64,000 nt of DNA from Deroplatys truncata (GCA_030765065.1 CM060990.1:415719198-415783197), one strand, 5' to 3'; shown: positions 38,147-49,559, numbered from the stretch's first letter. Numbers and translations: made by a program. Notes: generated by a model from the letters alone, not told the origin.

Positions 38147-39265
38147 TTACCCTCCTGGATCAAATTGTGTGTGGCTAAACATTACTCGTAGCCGTAACCT
38201 AACCTTCAAATTTTTGTTCATGAACAACCTATTGTATTCATTTGAAATTTCATCTCCTGATAACATTTGGAAACAATCTACAGTTTCTTGAACAATACAT
38301 CTTTTAACAACTTTCATTTTCAACTCTTCTGCAATCTTTTTAACTTGAGAGTACTCTGACAAATCTGTACTAAACTGTACTGGACTGGAGTTTTCAATTT
38401 GAACATCTTGGTACAATTTACTTCTTTGCATTACTGACTCATTCTGTATTTCTGATATCTCCCCTCTGAAATTAACTTGCGCCTCATTTACATTTACATT
38501 CCTAACCTCTTTTATCTCTCTTATCTCCCTTGAAATACTACTCATTTGACTTCCTAACTCTGTGCATTCTACATTAACCTCACTTTTAGTATTAACCTCA
38601 CTTTCTTTGTTACCTATTTCCATGCTCCTGTCTAGCATTTTCTTTGAAATTTCTCCTATCTCACTTGCTATTACTTCTTCATTTTCATCTCTCATTTCTG
38701 GCATACTACCATCTAGCTTCGTAACTTTCTTTTCACTTTCTTCACTGCTTTGATCTACTTTTTGCTCTAATATATCATTACTCCTACCAATATTTTCAAT
38801 TGATTTCCTGTTTTGTTCAAAGCTTTTACCAATATCTCCCCTCAATTTCTCATTATTCTGAGTTAGTTTTTGTTCTAAACTCCTATCAATATCTTCCCTA
38901 TTTTGATCTATTTTCTTTTCTAATTTCTCATTATTCTTACAAATTTCTTCCCTTATACTCTGAGTTAATTTTTGTTCTAATTTCTCACTAGTCTTACTAC
39001 TATCTTCCCTTAATTCTTCCCTCAATTCCCTCTTCATATTTCTCAGCATTTCCATCATCACAATAGTATCAAGATTAACATTTCCTGCTATTCTACTCTC
39101 ACTTTCTGCACTAACATTTTCATCTTCAAACCCCAAAAAATCTGGGCTATTCCCTGTACTTTGTACTGGATCACAGCTAACTGTTACACTATCTCCCTCC
39201 ATAATTATTTCTTCTGTATTATTGGTAGCCATTGTTTTTATTATCCTACCGCTCCTCATTAACAT
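38147..39265 (-). CDS. Gag-like coiled-coil protein of the gag-only element
   Basis: Uninterrupted 372-codon frame from ATG 39,265, about 335 bp from the 5' LTR. The middle (about residues 75-240) is a long charged coiled-coil region with repeated EQKLTQ, NNEKL and EISKK-type heptads. The C-terminal third is less charged and ends FSHTQFDPGG. I see no zinc knuckle, protease or RT. Its placement after the primer site makes it the gag of the element; sequence alone does not identify it firmly. It may supply particles while RT and integrase come from a relative. An ATG slightly downstream (MATNNTEE, about 39,232) is an alternative start. Confidence 0.75.
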   Translation of the reverse strand: MLMRSGRIIKTMATNNTEEIIMEGDSVTVSCDPVQSTGNSPDFLGFEDENVSAESESRIAGNVNLDTIVMMEMLRNMKRELREELREDSSKTSEKLEQKLTQSIREEICKNNEKLEKKIDQNREDIDRSLEQKLTQNNEKLRGDIGKSFEQNRKSIENIGRSNDILEQKVDQSSEESEKKVTKLDGSMPEMRDENEEVIASEIGEISKKMLDRSMEIGNKESEVNTKSEVNVECTELGSQMSSISREIREIKEVRNVNVNEAQVNFRGEISEIQNESVMQRSKLYQDVQIENSSPVQFSTDLSEYSQVKKIAEELKMKVVKRCIVQETVDCFQMLSGDEISNEYNRLFMNKNLKVRLRLRVMFSHTQFDPGG

Positions 39266-39576
39266 TTATTTACCTTTTTGATGCTGTCTGATGCTGTAGT
39301 TTTGATGTCCAGCGTTCTGCCCCATTCTCCTAGGTTTGTATGTCGCTTCTGCGTTGTATCGTGATGAATCTACGTCGTTTCGATGTTTTCTTATAGCTGA
39401 ATTACCCTTCTGTCTTGGAATCTGCGTCTTGTAGGTCGTTTCACTGCTGCTTTCGCCTCTTCCTGATTATTCTTGTTCCTTTCCTAGTCGTCTAGCCTTC
39501 CTTTCCTAGTTGTCGCTCCACGTTGATGCGCCAATTTGAAGTGGTATAGTTGTATTTAACATATTTGTATTTGTTT

Positions 39577-39597
39577 CGAGCCCCACGTTGGGCGCCA
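39577..39597 (-). promoter_or_regulatory. Primer binding site, tRNA-Lys(CUU)
   Basis: The 21 plus-strand bases equal the 3' end of animal tRNA-Lys(CUU) including CCA, as I remember that tRNA. The minus strand reads TGGCGCCCAACGTGGGG. Three bases separate it from the 5' LTR, the normal arrangement. Confidence 0.9.
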
Positions 39598-39600
39598 ATT

Positions 39601-40576
39601 TGAGAGTGAAATAGTGTTGTATTTTTGTGTTTGTGTCCACACCACGTTGTGGATAATGTTTCTCACGTAATGTTGTTTACATTACGCGTGTAGCCATCTT
39701 GTGTGACGTCATACGTTGGTTGGTTCATTTGTTGTTTGTAGATTCCTCTGACGTAGCAATTGGTATCAGTTTTAGGTTATGTATATTGTCTTCCGGCTAG
39801 CTATTTAGGTAGACATTTAACTCTTGCAGGGTGTGAAGCGGAAAAGGAATCTTTTATCCAAAAATTACTAGTGAAGAAATGTATTTTATAATGTTTTATT
39901 GTCGAGCACGTGCACTAACACTTTCACAGATTTTGTCTAGATAATCGCCATACTGAAACTGTTTGTAATAACTTCTCACTTTTAACTCATGTACTTCAAT
40001 TTTTGTATATAAGTGACTTTGTAATATTTTAGATCTTTAATGATTTTCACTGCGCGTAACTTGACGAACTGAGCGGCCAACGTGTAATGTGCGGACGATG
40101 TGTAATGCTTCGTGAATCCTGCCGAACTGGAGGACGATGTGTACTGTGTCGAGAATCTTGCCGAACTGGAGGACGCTCTCTTTGAATCTACACTATTTAT
40201 AGACTTGCCTCAAGCTACACCTAAAGATTATAAATGAATTACCATTGGCCAACAAAACGCGCCAACATTAGCGTCTATTTTACTATCCAATGAAAACCAC
40301 TAATACATATTACTTTTATAGAATATTCTGGAAGCTTTCTTTACTGAAAAGGCGCGAAACATTACGTAACTTCCTGGTTCTCGGTAACGATAAACAACTC
40401 AATCCCTTTCTGCTTTATTGCGTTATTGTTGACAGTTTCAGTAGAGCCGTATATTATTATTTACCAATACTATTTACAATTAATAAACCTCTGAAATCAA
40501 TGTTACATAAAAATACATATTCATATTAAAATAATTATTCAAATTTGAGTAATTTGTGATACAAATTACCGTATCA
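39601..40576 (-). repeat. 5' LTR of the gag-only element
   Basis: 976 bp, same sequence as the other LTR as far as I could compare. It would carry the promoter for leftward transcription of the gag-like frame. Confidence 0.95.
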
Positions 40577-40979
40577 AAGTAAAAGCTTAAAAGGAAACCT
40601 AGAAGATTTTCCCCCTTATTTACTTAATTATTTCATGTTTTCATTCCCTTTTCAATTCTTCCTTTCCATCTTCCCACAGAAAGACCATTACATTTCACTG
40701 CAATCACGAGAAAAGCAAACGCTCATTCAGGCATATATTTCAAATTCAAAGCCTACCACCACCACCACCACCATCACCTATTGTGCCAAGGTTAATTCCA
40801 GCTGTATTATCACAATTCTTAAAGTAAAAGCTTAAAAGGTGACGTAGAAGATTTTCCCCCTTATTTACTTAATTATTTCATGTTTTTATTCCCTTTTCAA
40901 TTCTTCCTTTCCATCTTCTCACAGAAAGACCATTACATTTCACTAGAATCATGAGAAAAGCAATTTTTCCAGAGTTACA

Positions 40980-42835
40980 CAGATTCTAAGCTTCTAAATC
41001 GAACCCGGTAATACTTTTAATAAATGTATTTTAGCTCCCCAATATCAGTATCCACCATTTAATCTTTACTCGAACCTGATATGATCCATAAGCTTGAAGA
41101 TATATGAAATCACCCCTTCGGGATTCGATCTGAGTACTTTAAAGTAATATTTGTCATGATAACGATATTTAAGGACTAGATACTCTGTTTACGTTTACCT
41201 TGACATGTCTATCTAAATTAAATTACGAGTTATTAAATTTTTGCAAGTAAATTTCATTGAATCGGTATTCGAACCCAGAACATCAGGAACAAAATAATTT
41301 ATAATATTAGTCTGACATGTTAAACAAAGCTGTATGCAGTTACATCATCGATCTAAGTGATATATTCTAGTGTGCAGAGGAAAATGAAGGAAGTCATTAA
41401 AAGATGGGGAATCGAACCAAGCACAACTGATCGACAATTATATACAACATTAATCACTTAGTACAGGATCTATCAATCATGCTTTGGTGCACTCCTCTAC
41501 CTCACTTAGTTCCCGAGATAATGAAATTTCAAAAATTAAGGATCGAACCCAGGACGTCAGGTATCTAGTTATACATCCACAAGAAACTACCTAATGACGT
41601 ACTTGCAATAAAGTTTATTTGACGTCTTTATCTTAATTAATTTAGGAGTTATTAAATTTATAATTAAATTACATTTTATCGGTATTCGAACCCAGAACAC
41701 CAGAAACAAAATTATTTACAATATTAGTTTAATATGTTAAAAAGAGCTGTATACAGTTACAGCATCAATCTAAGTGATATATTCTAGTGTACAGAGAAAA
41801 ATTAAGGAAGTCATTAAAACTCGGGATTCGAACTAGGGACAACGATCCTTAATTTTTAAATCGCCATTATCTCGGAAACTAAGAAAGGTAGAGGAATGGA
41901 CCAAAGCATATTTGATAGCTGTTATAATGTGTAATTAATACTGTATATAATTTTCAATCAGTTATTCCTAGTTCGAATCCCGATTTTTAATGACTTCCTT
42001 AATTTTTCTCTGTACACTAGAATATATCACTTAGATTGATGCTGTAAGTGTATACAGCCCTTTGAAAATATCAAACTAATATTGCAAATAATTTTGTTCC
42101 TGGTGTTCTGGGTTCGAATACCGATAAAAGGTAATTTAATTTTAAATTTAATAACTCCCAAACTAATTAAGATAAAGACGTCAAATAAACTTTATTGCAT
42201 GTATGTCATTAGGTAGTTTCTTGCGGATGTGTAACTAGATACCTGACGTCCTGGGTTCGATCCTTAATTTTTAAACTTACATTATCTCGGGAACTAAGTG
42301 AGGTAGAGGAGTGCACCAAAGCATGATTGATAGGTTCTGTACTAAGCGATTAATGTTGTATATAATTATCGATCAGTTGTGCTTGGTTCGATTCCCCATC
42401 TTTTAATGACTTCCTTAATTTTCCTCTGTACACTAGAATATATCACTTAGATCGATGATGTAACTGCATACAGCTTTGTTTAACATGTAAGACTAATATT
42501 ATAAATTATTTTGTTCCTGGTGTTCTGGGTTCGAATACCGATTCAATGAAATTTACTTGCAAAAATTTAATAACTCGTAATTTAATTTAGATAGAGATGT
42601 CAAGGTAAACGTAAACAGAGTATCTAGTCCTTAAATAGCGTTATCATGACAAATATTACTTTAAAGTACTCAGATCGAATCCCGAAGGTGTGATTTCATA
42701 TATCTTCAAGCTTATGGATCATATCAGGTTCGAGTAAAGATTAAATGGTGGATGCTGATATTGGGGAGCTAAAATACATTTATTAAAAGTATTACCGGGT
42801 TCGATTTAGAAGCTTAGAATCTGTGTAACTCTGGA
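40980..42835. repeat. Palindrome core: ~140-bp modules ending in B-box-like motifs
   Basis: Sixteen GGTTCGA-type motifs occur, eight per arm, all oriented away from the axis. Right arm: near 41,970, 42,110, 42,254, 42,386, 42,525, 42,674, 42,729 and 42,799. Left arm mirrors: near 41,824, 41,682, 41,552, 41,407, 41,270, 41,120, 41,070 and 41,009. Spacing of the inner eleven is 130-149 bp. Three module types repeat in order, giving a ~420-bp higher-order unit. Several modules have an A-box-like TAGGTAGTTTC or AAGTGAGGTAGAGG upstream. None folds as an intact tRNA by eye. Confidence 0.75.
41839..41966 (+). other. Asymmetric central loop of the palindrome
   Basis: About 127 bp at the axis that is not self-complementary. 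It resembles the module at about 42,263-42,395 in direct orientation, so it behaves as one extra right-arm module and leaves the arms separated by a normal loop rather than joined perfectly. Confidence 0.8.
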
Positions 42836-42847
42836 AAAATTGCTTTT

Positions 42848-43370
42848 CTCATGATTGTAGTGAAATGTAATGGTCTTTCTGTGAGAAGATGGAAAGGAAG
42901 AATTGAAAAGGGAATAAAAACATGAAATAATTAAGTAAATAAGGGGGAAAATCTTCTACGTCACCTTTTAAGCTTTTACTTTAAGAATTGTGATAATACA
43001 GCTGGAATTAACCTTGGCACAATAGGTGATGGTGGTGGTGGTGGTGGTGGTGGTGGTGGTGGTGGTGGTGGTGGTGGTGGTGGTAGGCTTTGAATTTGAA
43101 ATATATGCCTGAATGAGCGTTTGCTTTTCTCGTGATTGCAGTGAAATGTAATGGTCTTTCTGTGGGAAGATGGAAAGGAAGAATTGAAAAGGGAATGAAA
43201 ACGTGAAATAATTCAGTAAATAAAGGGGAAAATCTTCTAGGTTTCCTTTTAAGCTTTTACTTTTAAGTATTGTGATAATACAGCTTGAATTAACCTTGGT
43301 ACAATAGGTGGTGATGGTGGTGGTAGTGGTGGTAGGCTTGAATTTGAAATACATGTCTGAATGTCCGTGT
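42848..43370 (+). repeat. Two ~280-bp tandem copies with (GGT)n tract, right arm
   Basis: A block starting CTCATGATTGTAGTGAAATG at 42,851 recurs from about 43,130. Each copy contains a TGTGATAATACAGCT..AATTAACCTTGG stretch followed by a GGT run. The first run (about 43,024-43,085) is about 20 triplets, far longer than its left-arm counterpart near 40,755-40,780. The second copy holds the empty site of the left-arm LTR insertion at 43,259-43,262. Confidence 0.8.
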
Positions 43371-43448
43371 GGGAATACTTCTCTTGCTGGTGTGACAGCA
43401 TAAGCAGGTAGTTATGAGACGAGTTTAAACATGTTTGATGATGCCAGA

Positions 43449-43600
43449 CATCCTGTCTCTGGGTGTGACGTCATAAACATCCTGTCTCTGGTCTTGAGGT
43501 TATATGGCTGGGGGGTTAATACACGTTGAGCGATCATATACAGCTGGTTATGGAACGAGTTTATGATTGAACTAAAAGGTTCGTGCTCCCTCTATAAATA
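43449..43600 (+). promoter_or_regulatory. PolB promoter region, right arm
   Basis: A TATA-like CTATAAATA lies at 43,592-43,600, about 160 bp before the upstream ATG. Some 120 bp further up, the palindrome TGACGTCA (CRE/ATF-type site) at 43,466-43,473 sits between two direct copies of CATCCTGTCTCTGG (43,449-43,462 and 43,478-43,491). All parts are conserved in the left arm. Function is inferred from motif and position only. Confidence 0.55.
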
Positions 43601-43758
43601 TGGTGATCTAGGGCATTGCACTTCATTGTGCTAATTAGTCTTGAGGTGTTAACATAGTGTTCTCTCCAAGAATAATCAGCTTTCTAAAGTGGTATCAAGG
43701 TGAAGAGGTCTACATTTCATTGATCAGTGATTAATACGTTATTACATCAGGAATAAAG

Positions 43759-43863
43759 ATGAATAACTCAGCGAATAATGATATTATTCCAAGCGCTACT
43801 TGATATGCATGCGGAAAATGTGGGAAGAAGTTCCTCCGAGGTTATGACAAGAGAAGACACGAG
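43759..43863 (+). other. Short upstream frame ending in TGA, in frame with PolB
   Basis: ATG at 43,759 opens 14 codons that stop at TGA 43,801-43,803. The 20 codons between that stop and the PolB ATG at 43,864 are in frame and encode a CGKCGKKF..H finger directly adjoining the PolB finger. The left arm has the same TGA near 35,882. The ancestral start was probably upstream, and the stop predates or was shared during arm homogenisation. An intron or readthrough is possible but not shown. Confidence 0.6.
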
Positions 43864-46800
43864 ATGAGCTGTAAGAAGCTCTTCAAATGTAAACATTGTA
43901 ATGTAACCTTCAAAGAAGGTTGTAAGGAGCAGCGACACGAAGATATACGTGAAATAAGCAGCCCTCAGAAGAAAAGAAGATTTGAGCCAACTAAAAATCA
44001 GTTGCTGTCAACAATAGAGGACTGTGATATGAAAGAATACGAAACTTCATTCAAAGGACGATTAAAATCGTATTTTATACGATGCGAGTCCCTAAGGACC
44101 TGAATATGTATCTGCAAGAGGCAAAACAACGTATAATCCAGGCTGTGCATAAAGAGCTTAGCATTCATAAGAGTGTTAAAATTAATCTGCTGGTTGAGTG
44201 TCGATTTGTTAACAGTATTGGAGAAACCTGTGACAAAACATTTAAAACACGGAATCAAGCTGTTTTCCTGGAAACTGATCTGGAGTCAACGATGGAAGTG
44301 AAATTCAAGAAATTGGTGACTGAAATGGAGGAGCCTCAGCTTAAGGGTAGCAGCTGGGCTTTGCTTGCTGTGGAAGGAGTTCGACTTCATATCAACAAGT
44401 ACAACCCGTTACGAGGAAGTAGCTACATACCACTACCGTCATCTGTCGGAGCTAAAGAAGCGTGTATAAACATTCAGAACTTTACCGACGAGAAATGGTT
44501 CATGTACTCTATATTAGCTAAATTCATAGGGAAGAATGCACAGCGTGTGAACAAATACAAACAACTTCAAGACAAGTACGACTTCAGCTGTGTTTCCTAC
44601 CCTACTCCACTTTCTCAAATACCTAAATTTGAGAAGCTTAACAATATGTCTATTAACGTTTTCGGGCTGGATGAGAAGCACGAAGTGTATCCGATAAAGA
44701 TTGCTGATATTGAACTACCTGAACATCGCGACCTGCTACTATTGAATGACAGCAGTGGAAAACATCACTACGTGTATATAAAGAATTTTGAGGAACTCGT
44801 TCGACGCCAGAAAACTAACCACAATGGACGGGTTTATACTTGTAAGCGCTGCTTTACACATTTTGATGACCAGAGCGGCCGAAGTGGACAGGAAAAGCTA
44901 CAAGAACATGCAGCTACTTGTAATCAACATGGTGTTGCAAGGGTAGTTATGCCTACCAAGGAGAAATCAATTGTACAGTTTAAAAATGTTGAGAGGATGC
45001 TGAAAGTACCTTATGTCATCTATGCTGATTTTGAGAGTATTCTCACTCCATGCCATACGTGTATACCCAATCCTGAAACTTCCTATACAACCCCTTATCA
45101 AGAGCACACACCAATGAGCTTCTGTGTTTACGTGAAGCCTACATCCAGTGTTGAACATATTGAAACTGGTCTTCCTAAGCAACCTCATGTATATCGTGGT
45201 GCTGATGCTGCTCAGAAGTTTATGCTGTACCTGACATCCCTTGCAAAAATGATTGATGACATATACAAATCTGCTAAGCCTCTGAAACTTACGGATCAAC
45301 AGCAAAAGGATTTTGAGTCTTGTACGACATGCTACTTGTGTGGAAAAGGCTTTACAGAAGAGAACTATAAAGTACGCGACCATGATCACATCAGCGGTGA
45401 ATATCGTGGAAGTCTTCATAATGAATGCAATTTAGCCTGTAAAACACCTAAATATATACCAGTCCTCACGCATAACCTTAGCGGATATGACTCTCATTTC
45501 ATTGTCAAGGAGCTGGGTTGTACAAGTGAACGTGTGGAGGTAATTCCTAACTCTGAAGAAAGCTATATCTCATTCACCAAGTATGTAGGAGATATAAAGC
45601 TTCGATTTGTGGATAGCTTCCGATTCCTCAGTACAAGCTTGGATAAGTTGGTAAAAAAATCTAACCTCATATCCAGAAACACTAAAGTACTTCGGAGAAG
45701 ACAATTTGAAGTTGATGACACGTAAGGGCGTAATTCCATGTGACTTTGTTACGTCATGGGATGCCCTGAACGAGACCTGCTTGCCTCCTAAGGACTCCTT
45801 CTACAATAGATTAAACGAAGAAGAACTTACTGATACTGACTACGATCATGCTAGAAATGTAAGGGAGCTGTTTAATGTGAGAAACCTGGGAGAGTACAGC
45901 GATCTCAACTTAACTTCGGATGTACTTCTTCTAGCCGACGTCTTTAAGACGTTCAGAGAGCAAACCCTCAAAACACATAAAGTTGATCCTGCCCATTATT
46001 TTACCTCTCCAGGACTTACATGGGACGCTATGTTACTGTATACTGGAATTAAGTTAGAGCTGTTACAAGATTATGATCAACTACTCATGGTGGAATCAGG
46101 TATAAGAGGAGGTTTATGCCAAGTTTCTAATCGGTATGCCGAGGCTAATAACACTTATATGGAGAAGTTTGATTTGTCGAGACCAACCCAATTTATCACA
46201 TACGAGGACGCTAATAACCAATATGGGTGGGCAATGTGTCACGCCCTTCCTTTTGGTGGATTTCAGTGGGTTTTGCCTGAAAAAATCAACTTAGAAACAC
46301 TACAAGAAGATGATCCTCATGGGTACACATTAGAAGTCGACATCGAGTATCCTGCAGAACTTCACGATCTACACAACGATCTACCTTTCCTGCCAGAGTG
46401 TATGAAACCATTGGAAGCGTCTACAAAGAAACTGATACCCCATCTTGGACCTCGAAAGAAGTATGTAGTGCATTACATGGCTTTGAAGCAAGCTCTTAGT
46501 TATGGACTACGACTAACAAAAATCCATCGTGTGCTACAATTCCTACAGTCTCGGTGGTTGAAACCTTATGTGGAATTTAACAACAGGCTACGACAACAAG
46601 CTGCAAATGATTTCGAGAAGGATCTCTACAAAATCTTTAACAACGCCATGTTTGGAAAAACCACGGAGAACCTGCGTAACCGTGTGGATATACGACTGGT
46701 GACCAATGAAAAAACTCTAGAGAAGCTGATCGCCAAGCCTACGTTTATCGACAGGACGATATATGCTGCTAATCTAGCTGCTGTACATATGGCCTCTCGT

Positions 46801-47412
46801 CAGATTGTATTCAACAAGCCTATATACATTGGTATGAGTGTGTTGGACATCTCCAAGACATTAATGTATAACTATCATTACGACGTGTTGTTGCCTTATT
46901 ATGGAGCTGAAAACCTGAAGCTTATGTATATGGACACTGATTCATTCATTCATCGTGTAACAACTGAAGATGTGTACCAGGACAAGCTACGTTTTCTTGA
47001 GCATCTCGATACATCTGATTACCCTGTCAATCATATATGCCACTCTACTCAGAACAAGAAGGTATTGGGAAAATTTAAAGATGAGCCTAATAGCAAAATC
47101 ATCCTACGCTTTGTTGGACTACGTCCTAAGATGTATGCCTTAGATATTCAAAGATCAATGATAAAAAAGATTAAAGGTATAAAACGTAGCGCTATTAAGC
47201 AGTACATTTCGTTTGACAGCTATACAGACTGTCTTAAAACCTGTGAAATCATAAGAACGCCCATGAATCTAATCCTATCGCGAAAGCACGCTATTACCAC
47301 AGTACAAGTGAATAAAATTACATTGAATCCCTTTGATGATAAAAGAGTAATTGCCGAGGATAGAGTAACTACCTATGCGTATGGACATTACAGTATTACA
47401 AACAGTGCTTAA
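43864..47412 (+). pseudogene. PolB with embedded EndoVII-like finger, right copy (two frameshifts)
   Basis: Mirror copy of the left polymerase with the same domain order. It breaks at two places different from the left copy: one base is missing at about 44,090, and a run of seven A at 45,653-45,659 replaces six. The left copy is in frame at both sites. This copy is in frame where the left one is broken (46,709-46,714). Motif A, motif B (NNAMFGKT) and motif C (YMDTDS) are present. The Exo III tyrosine of the left copy (DLYLTSD) is asparagine here (DLNLTSD). The remaining differences are scattered single residues. As it stands it would give truncated products. Confidence 0.9.
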
Positions 47413-47794
47413 GAGAATGGAAGTTAAAGATAAAGATTTTCTCGTGAGTCTACAATCTTAGAAAATTAAGTTTACTCACGTGCTGTGTATGCAACTAGCA
47501 GCCGTCCGATGAAGAAAGAAGAAGATGGAAGGGGAGGTGTTAACCCTGCCATTAGGAGCAATCCTAGTGCTAGTCTCAAGCTAGATAAAAGGGGAAAGGC
47601 ACGTACGACGGACTAAATTAATGTATGTTGATGCATGGCTTTTCATTTTGTAAACCCACAGGCAGTTTATCCCTCTCAGCCTCATCCACTAACTGTTTAA
47701 CATATAAAAGGTTTGTAAGATTTAGAAAAAAGTATATAAAGTGCTGTAACGTTGGATGATAAATGTTTATAATCTAATTACTCTCTATATTACC

Positions 47795-49165
47795 ATGAGT
47801 ACGTGTGATACTATCTGAATTACCTGTTAAAATGACTTAAATACCTGTGATGCAACTCGAATCAAGTGAAATTACATTAAATAGCTCTGATACGAAACCC
47901 TGATCATTGAATCTAGCCTCCTGTGATACTAGTTGAGTTACTCTAAACACCTATGATGATTGAATCGCCCAAATACCTAGACACTATCTGAATTACCTCT
48001 TAAAATGACACAAATACCATTGATACAATCTGAATCACCTGCATTTACCTTAAATAGCTGTGATTCAAAACTCTGATCGAAATTATTACGAGCATCTGTG
48101 AAACTATGCTGATTACTCAAATACTTACGATATTACCTGAACTATCTGTAAAATACGAAACTACGTTATAACCAACCCCTGGAACCTACCCTCCTGTAAT
48201 GCTTGCTTAATTACTCTAAACACCTATGTTACTTGAATTATCCTAAATACCTACGATACCCTCTGAATTACCTGTGAAATATGAAACTATGCTATACCCA
48301 ACCCTGGAATCTAGCCTCCTGTGATACTAGCTGAATTAGCCTAAATACCTACGATACTAGCTGAATTAGCTGTGAAATCATGCATAGCTATGATGCAGTT
48401 AGCCTCTGGAATCTAGCCTCCTGTGATACTAGATGAATTAGCTTAAATGCTCACGATACTAGCTGAATTGCCTGTGAAAATGACTTGAATACCTGTGATA
48501 CTACCCGAATCATGTAAAATTACCTTAACTAGCGCTGATACGAATTCCTGCTCTAAATTAGCACGAGCACCTGTGATACTATCTGGTTTGCCTTAAATAC
48601 CAATGATATTAGATGAATTACCTGTTAAAATGTCTCAAATACCATTGATACAATCTGAATCACCTGCATTTACCTTAAATAGCTGTGATACAAATCTCTG
48701 ATCGAAATTATCAATAATATCTGTGAAGCTATGTCGATTACCTCAAATACTTACGATATTACCTGAACTATCTGTAAAATACGAAACTATGTTATAACCA
48801 ACCCCTGGAACCTACCCTCCTGTAATGCTAGCTGAATTACTCTAAACGTCTGTGATACTTGAATTAACCTAAACACCTACGATACTCTCTGAATTACCTG
48901 TGAAATACGACACTAAGCTATACCCAACCCTAGAATCTATCCTCTTGTGATACTAGCTGAATTAGCCTAAATACCTACGATACTAGCTGAATTACCTGTG
49001 AAATCATGCAGAGCCATGTTGCAGTTAGCATCTGGAATCTTTCCTGTGTTACTAGATGAATTAGCCTAAATACATACGATACTAGCTGAATTACCTGTGA
49101 AATCATACACTGCTATGATCCAGTCACCTTCCTGCAATACTAGCTGAATTACTTACCTGTTAGTG
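47795..49165 (-). repeat. ~30-bp array with ~620-bp higher-order repeat, right arm
   Basis: Reverse-complement counterpart of the left array, with the same higher-order organisation. Confidence 0.8.
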
Positions 49166-49174
49166 TTAGTGGGT

Positions 49175-49485
49175 TAGCTTTTCCCGTTGCAGGTCACCTT
49201 TTTCCCTTTATGGCTCACCTTTTTCCCTTTGGTGGTAGCCTTTTTCCCTTTGCTTGTCACATTTTTCCCTTTACTGGTCACCTTTTTCCCGTTGCAGGTC
49301 ACCTTTTTCCCTTTGCTGGTCACCTTTTTCCCTTTGCTGGTCACATTTTTCCCTTTGCTGGTCACCTTTTTCCCTTTGCTGGTCACGTTTTTCACTTTGC
49401 TAGTCAACTTTTTCCCTTTGTGGGCCACCTTTTTCCCGGAGCAGTCACCTTTTTCCCCTGAACGAGTCACCTTTTCCCTGAATAG
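49175..49485 (-). repeat. 21-bp tandem array, right arm
   Basis: Mirror of the left 21-bp array with the same unit order and only a few substitutions, for example near 49,390-49,400. Confidence 0.9.
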
Positions 49486-49559
49486 GTTACGTGATGGGAA
49501 TGTCTAGAATTAGCGTTCTAACATTGACATGAAATAGTTTTCCACTAAGTTCACGTCTA

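Larger units (their letters stand above)
36428..40576 (-). mobile_element. Young gag-only LTR retrotransposon inserted in the left arm (TR-GAG)
   Basis: Two direct 976-bp LTRs (36,428-37,403 and 39,601-40,576) flank 2,197 bp. Read on the minus strand the LTRs start TGATACGG and end CACTCTCA. A 4-bp target duplication AAGT is at 36,424-36,427 and 40,577-40,580. A primer site and one gag-like frame are present but no pol, so transposition would need another element's enzymes. Four base pairs fits Ty3/Gypsy-type integration. LTRs of equal length, with no difference noticed by eye, imply a recent insertion. Confidence 0.95.

Noticed and set aside
41009-42810. Tandem tRNA genes
   Set aside because: Only B-box-like and weak A-box-like motifs are present; acceptor, D and anticodon stems do not form by eye.
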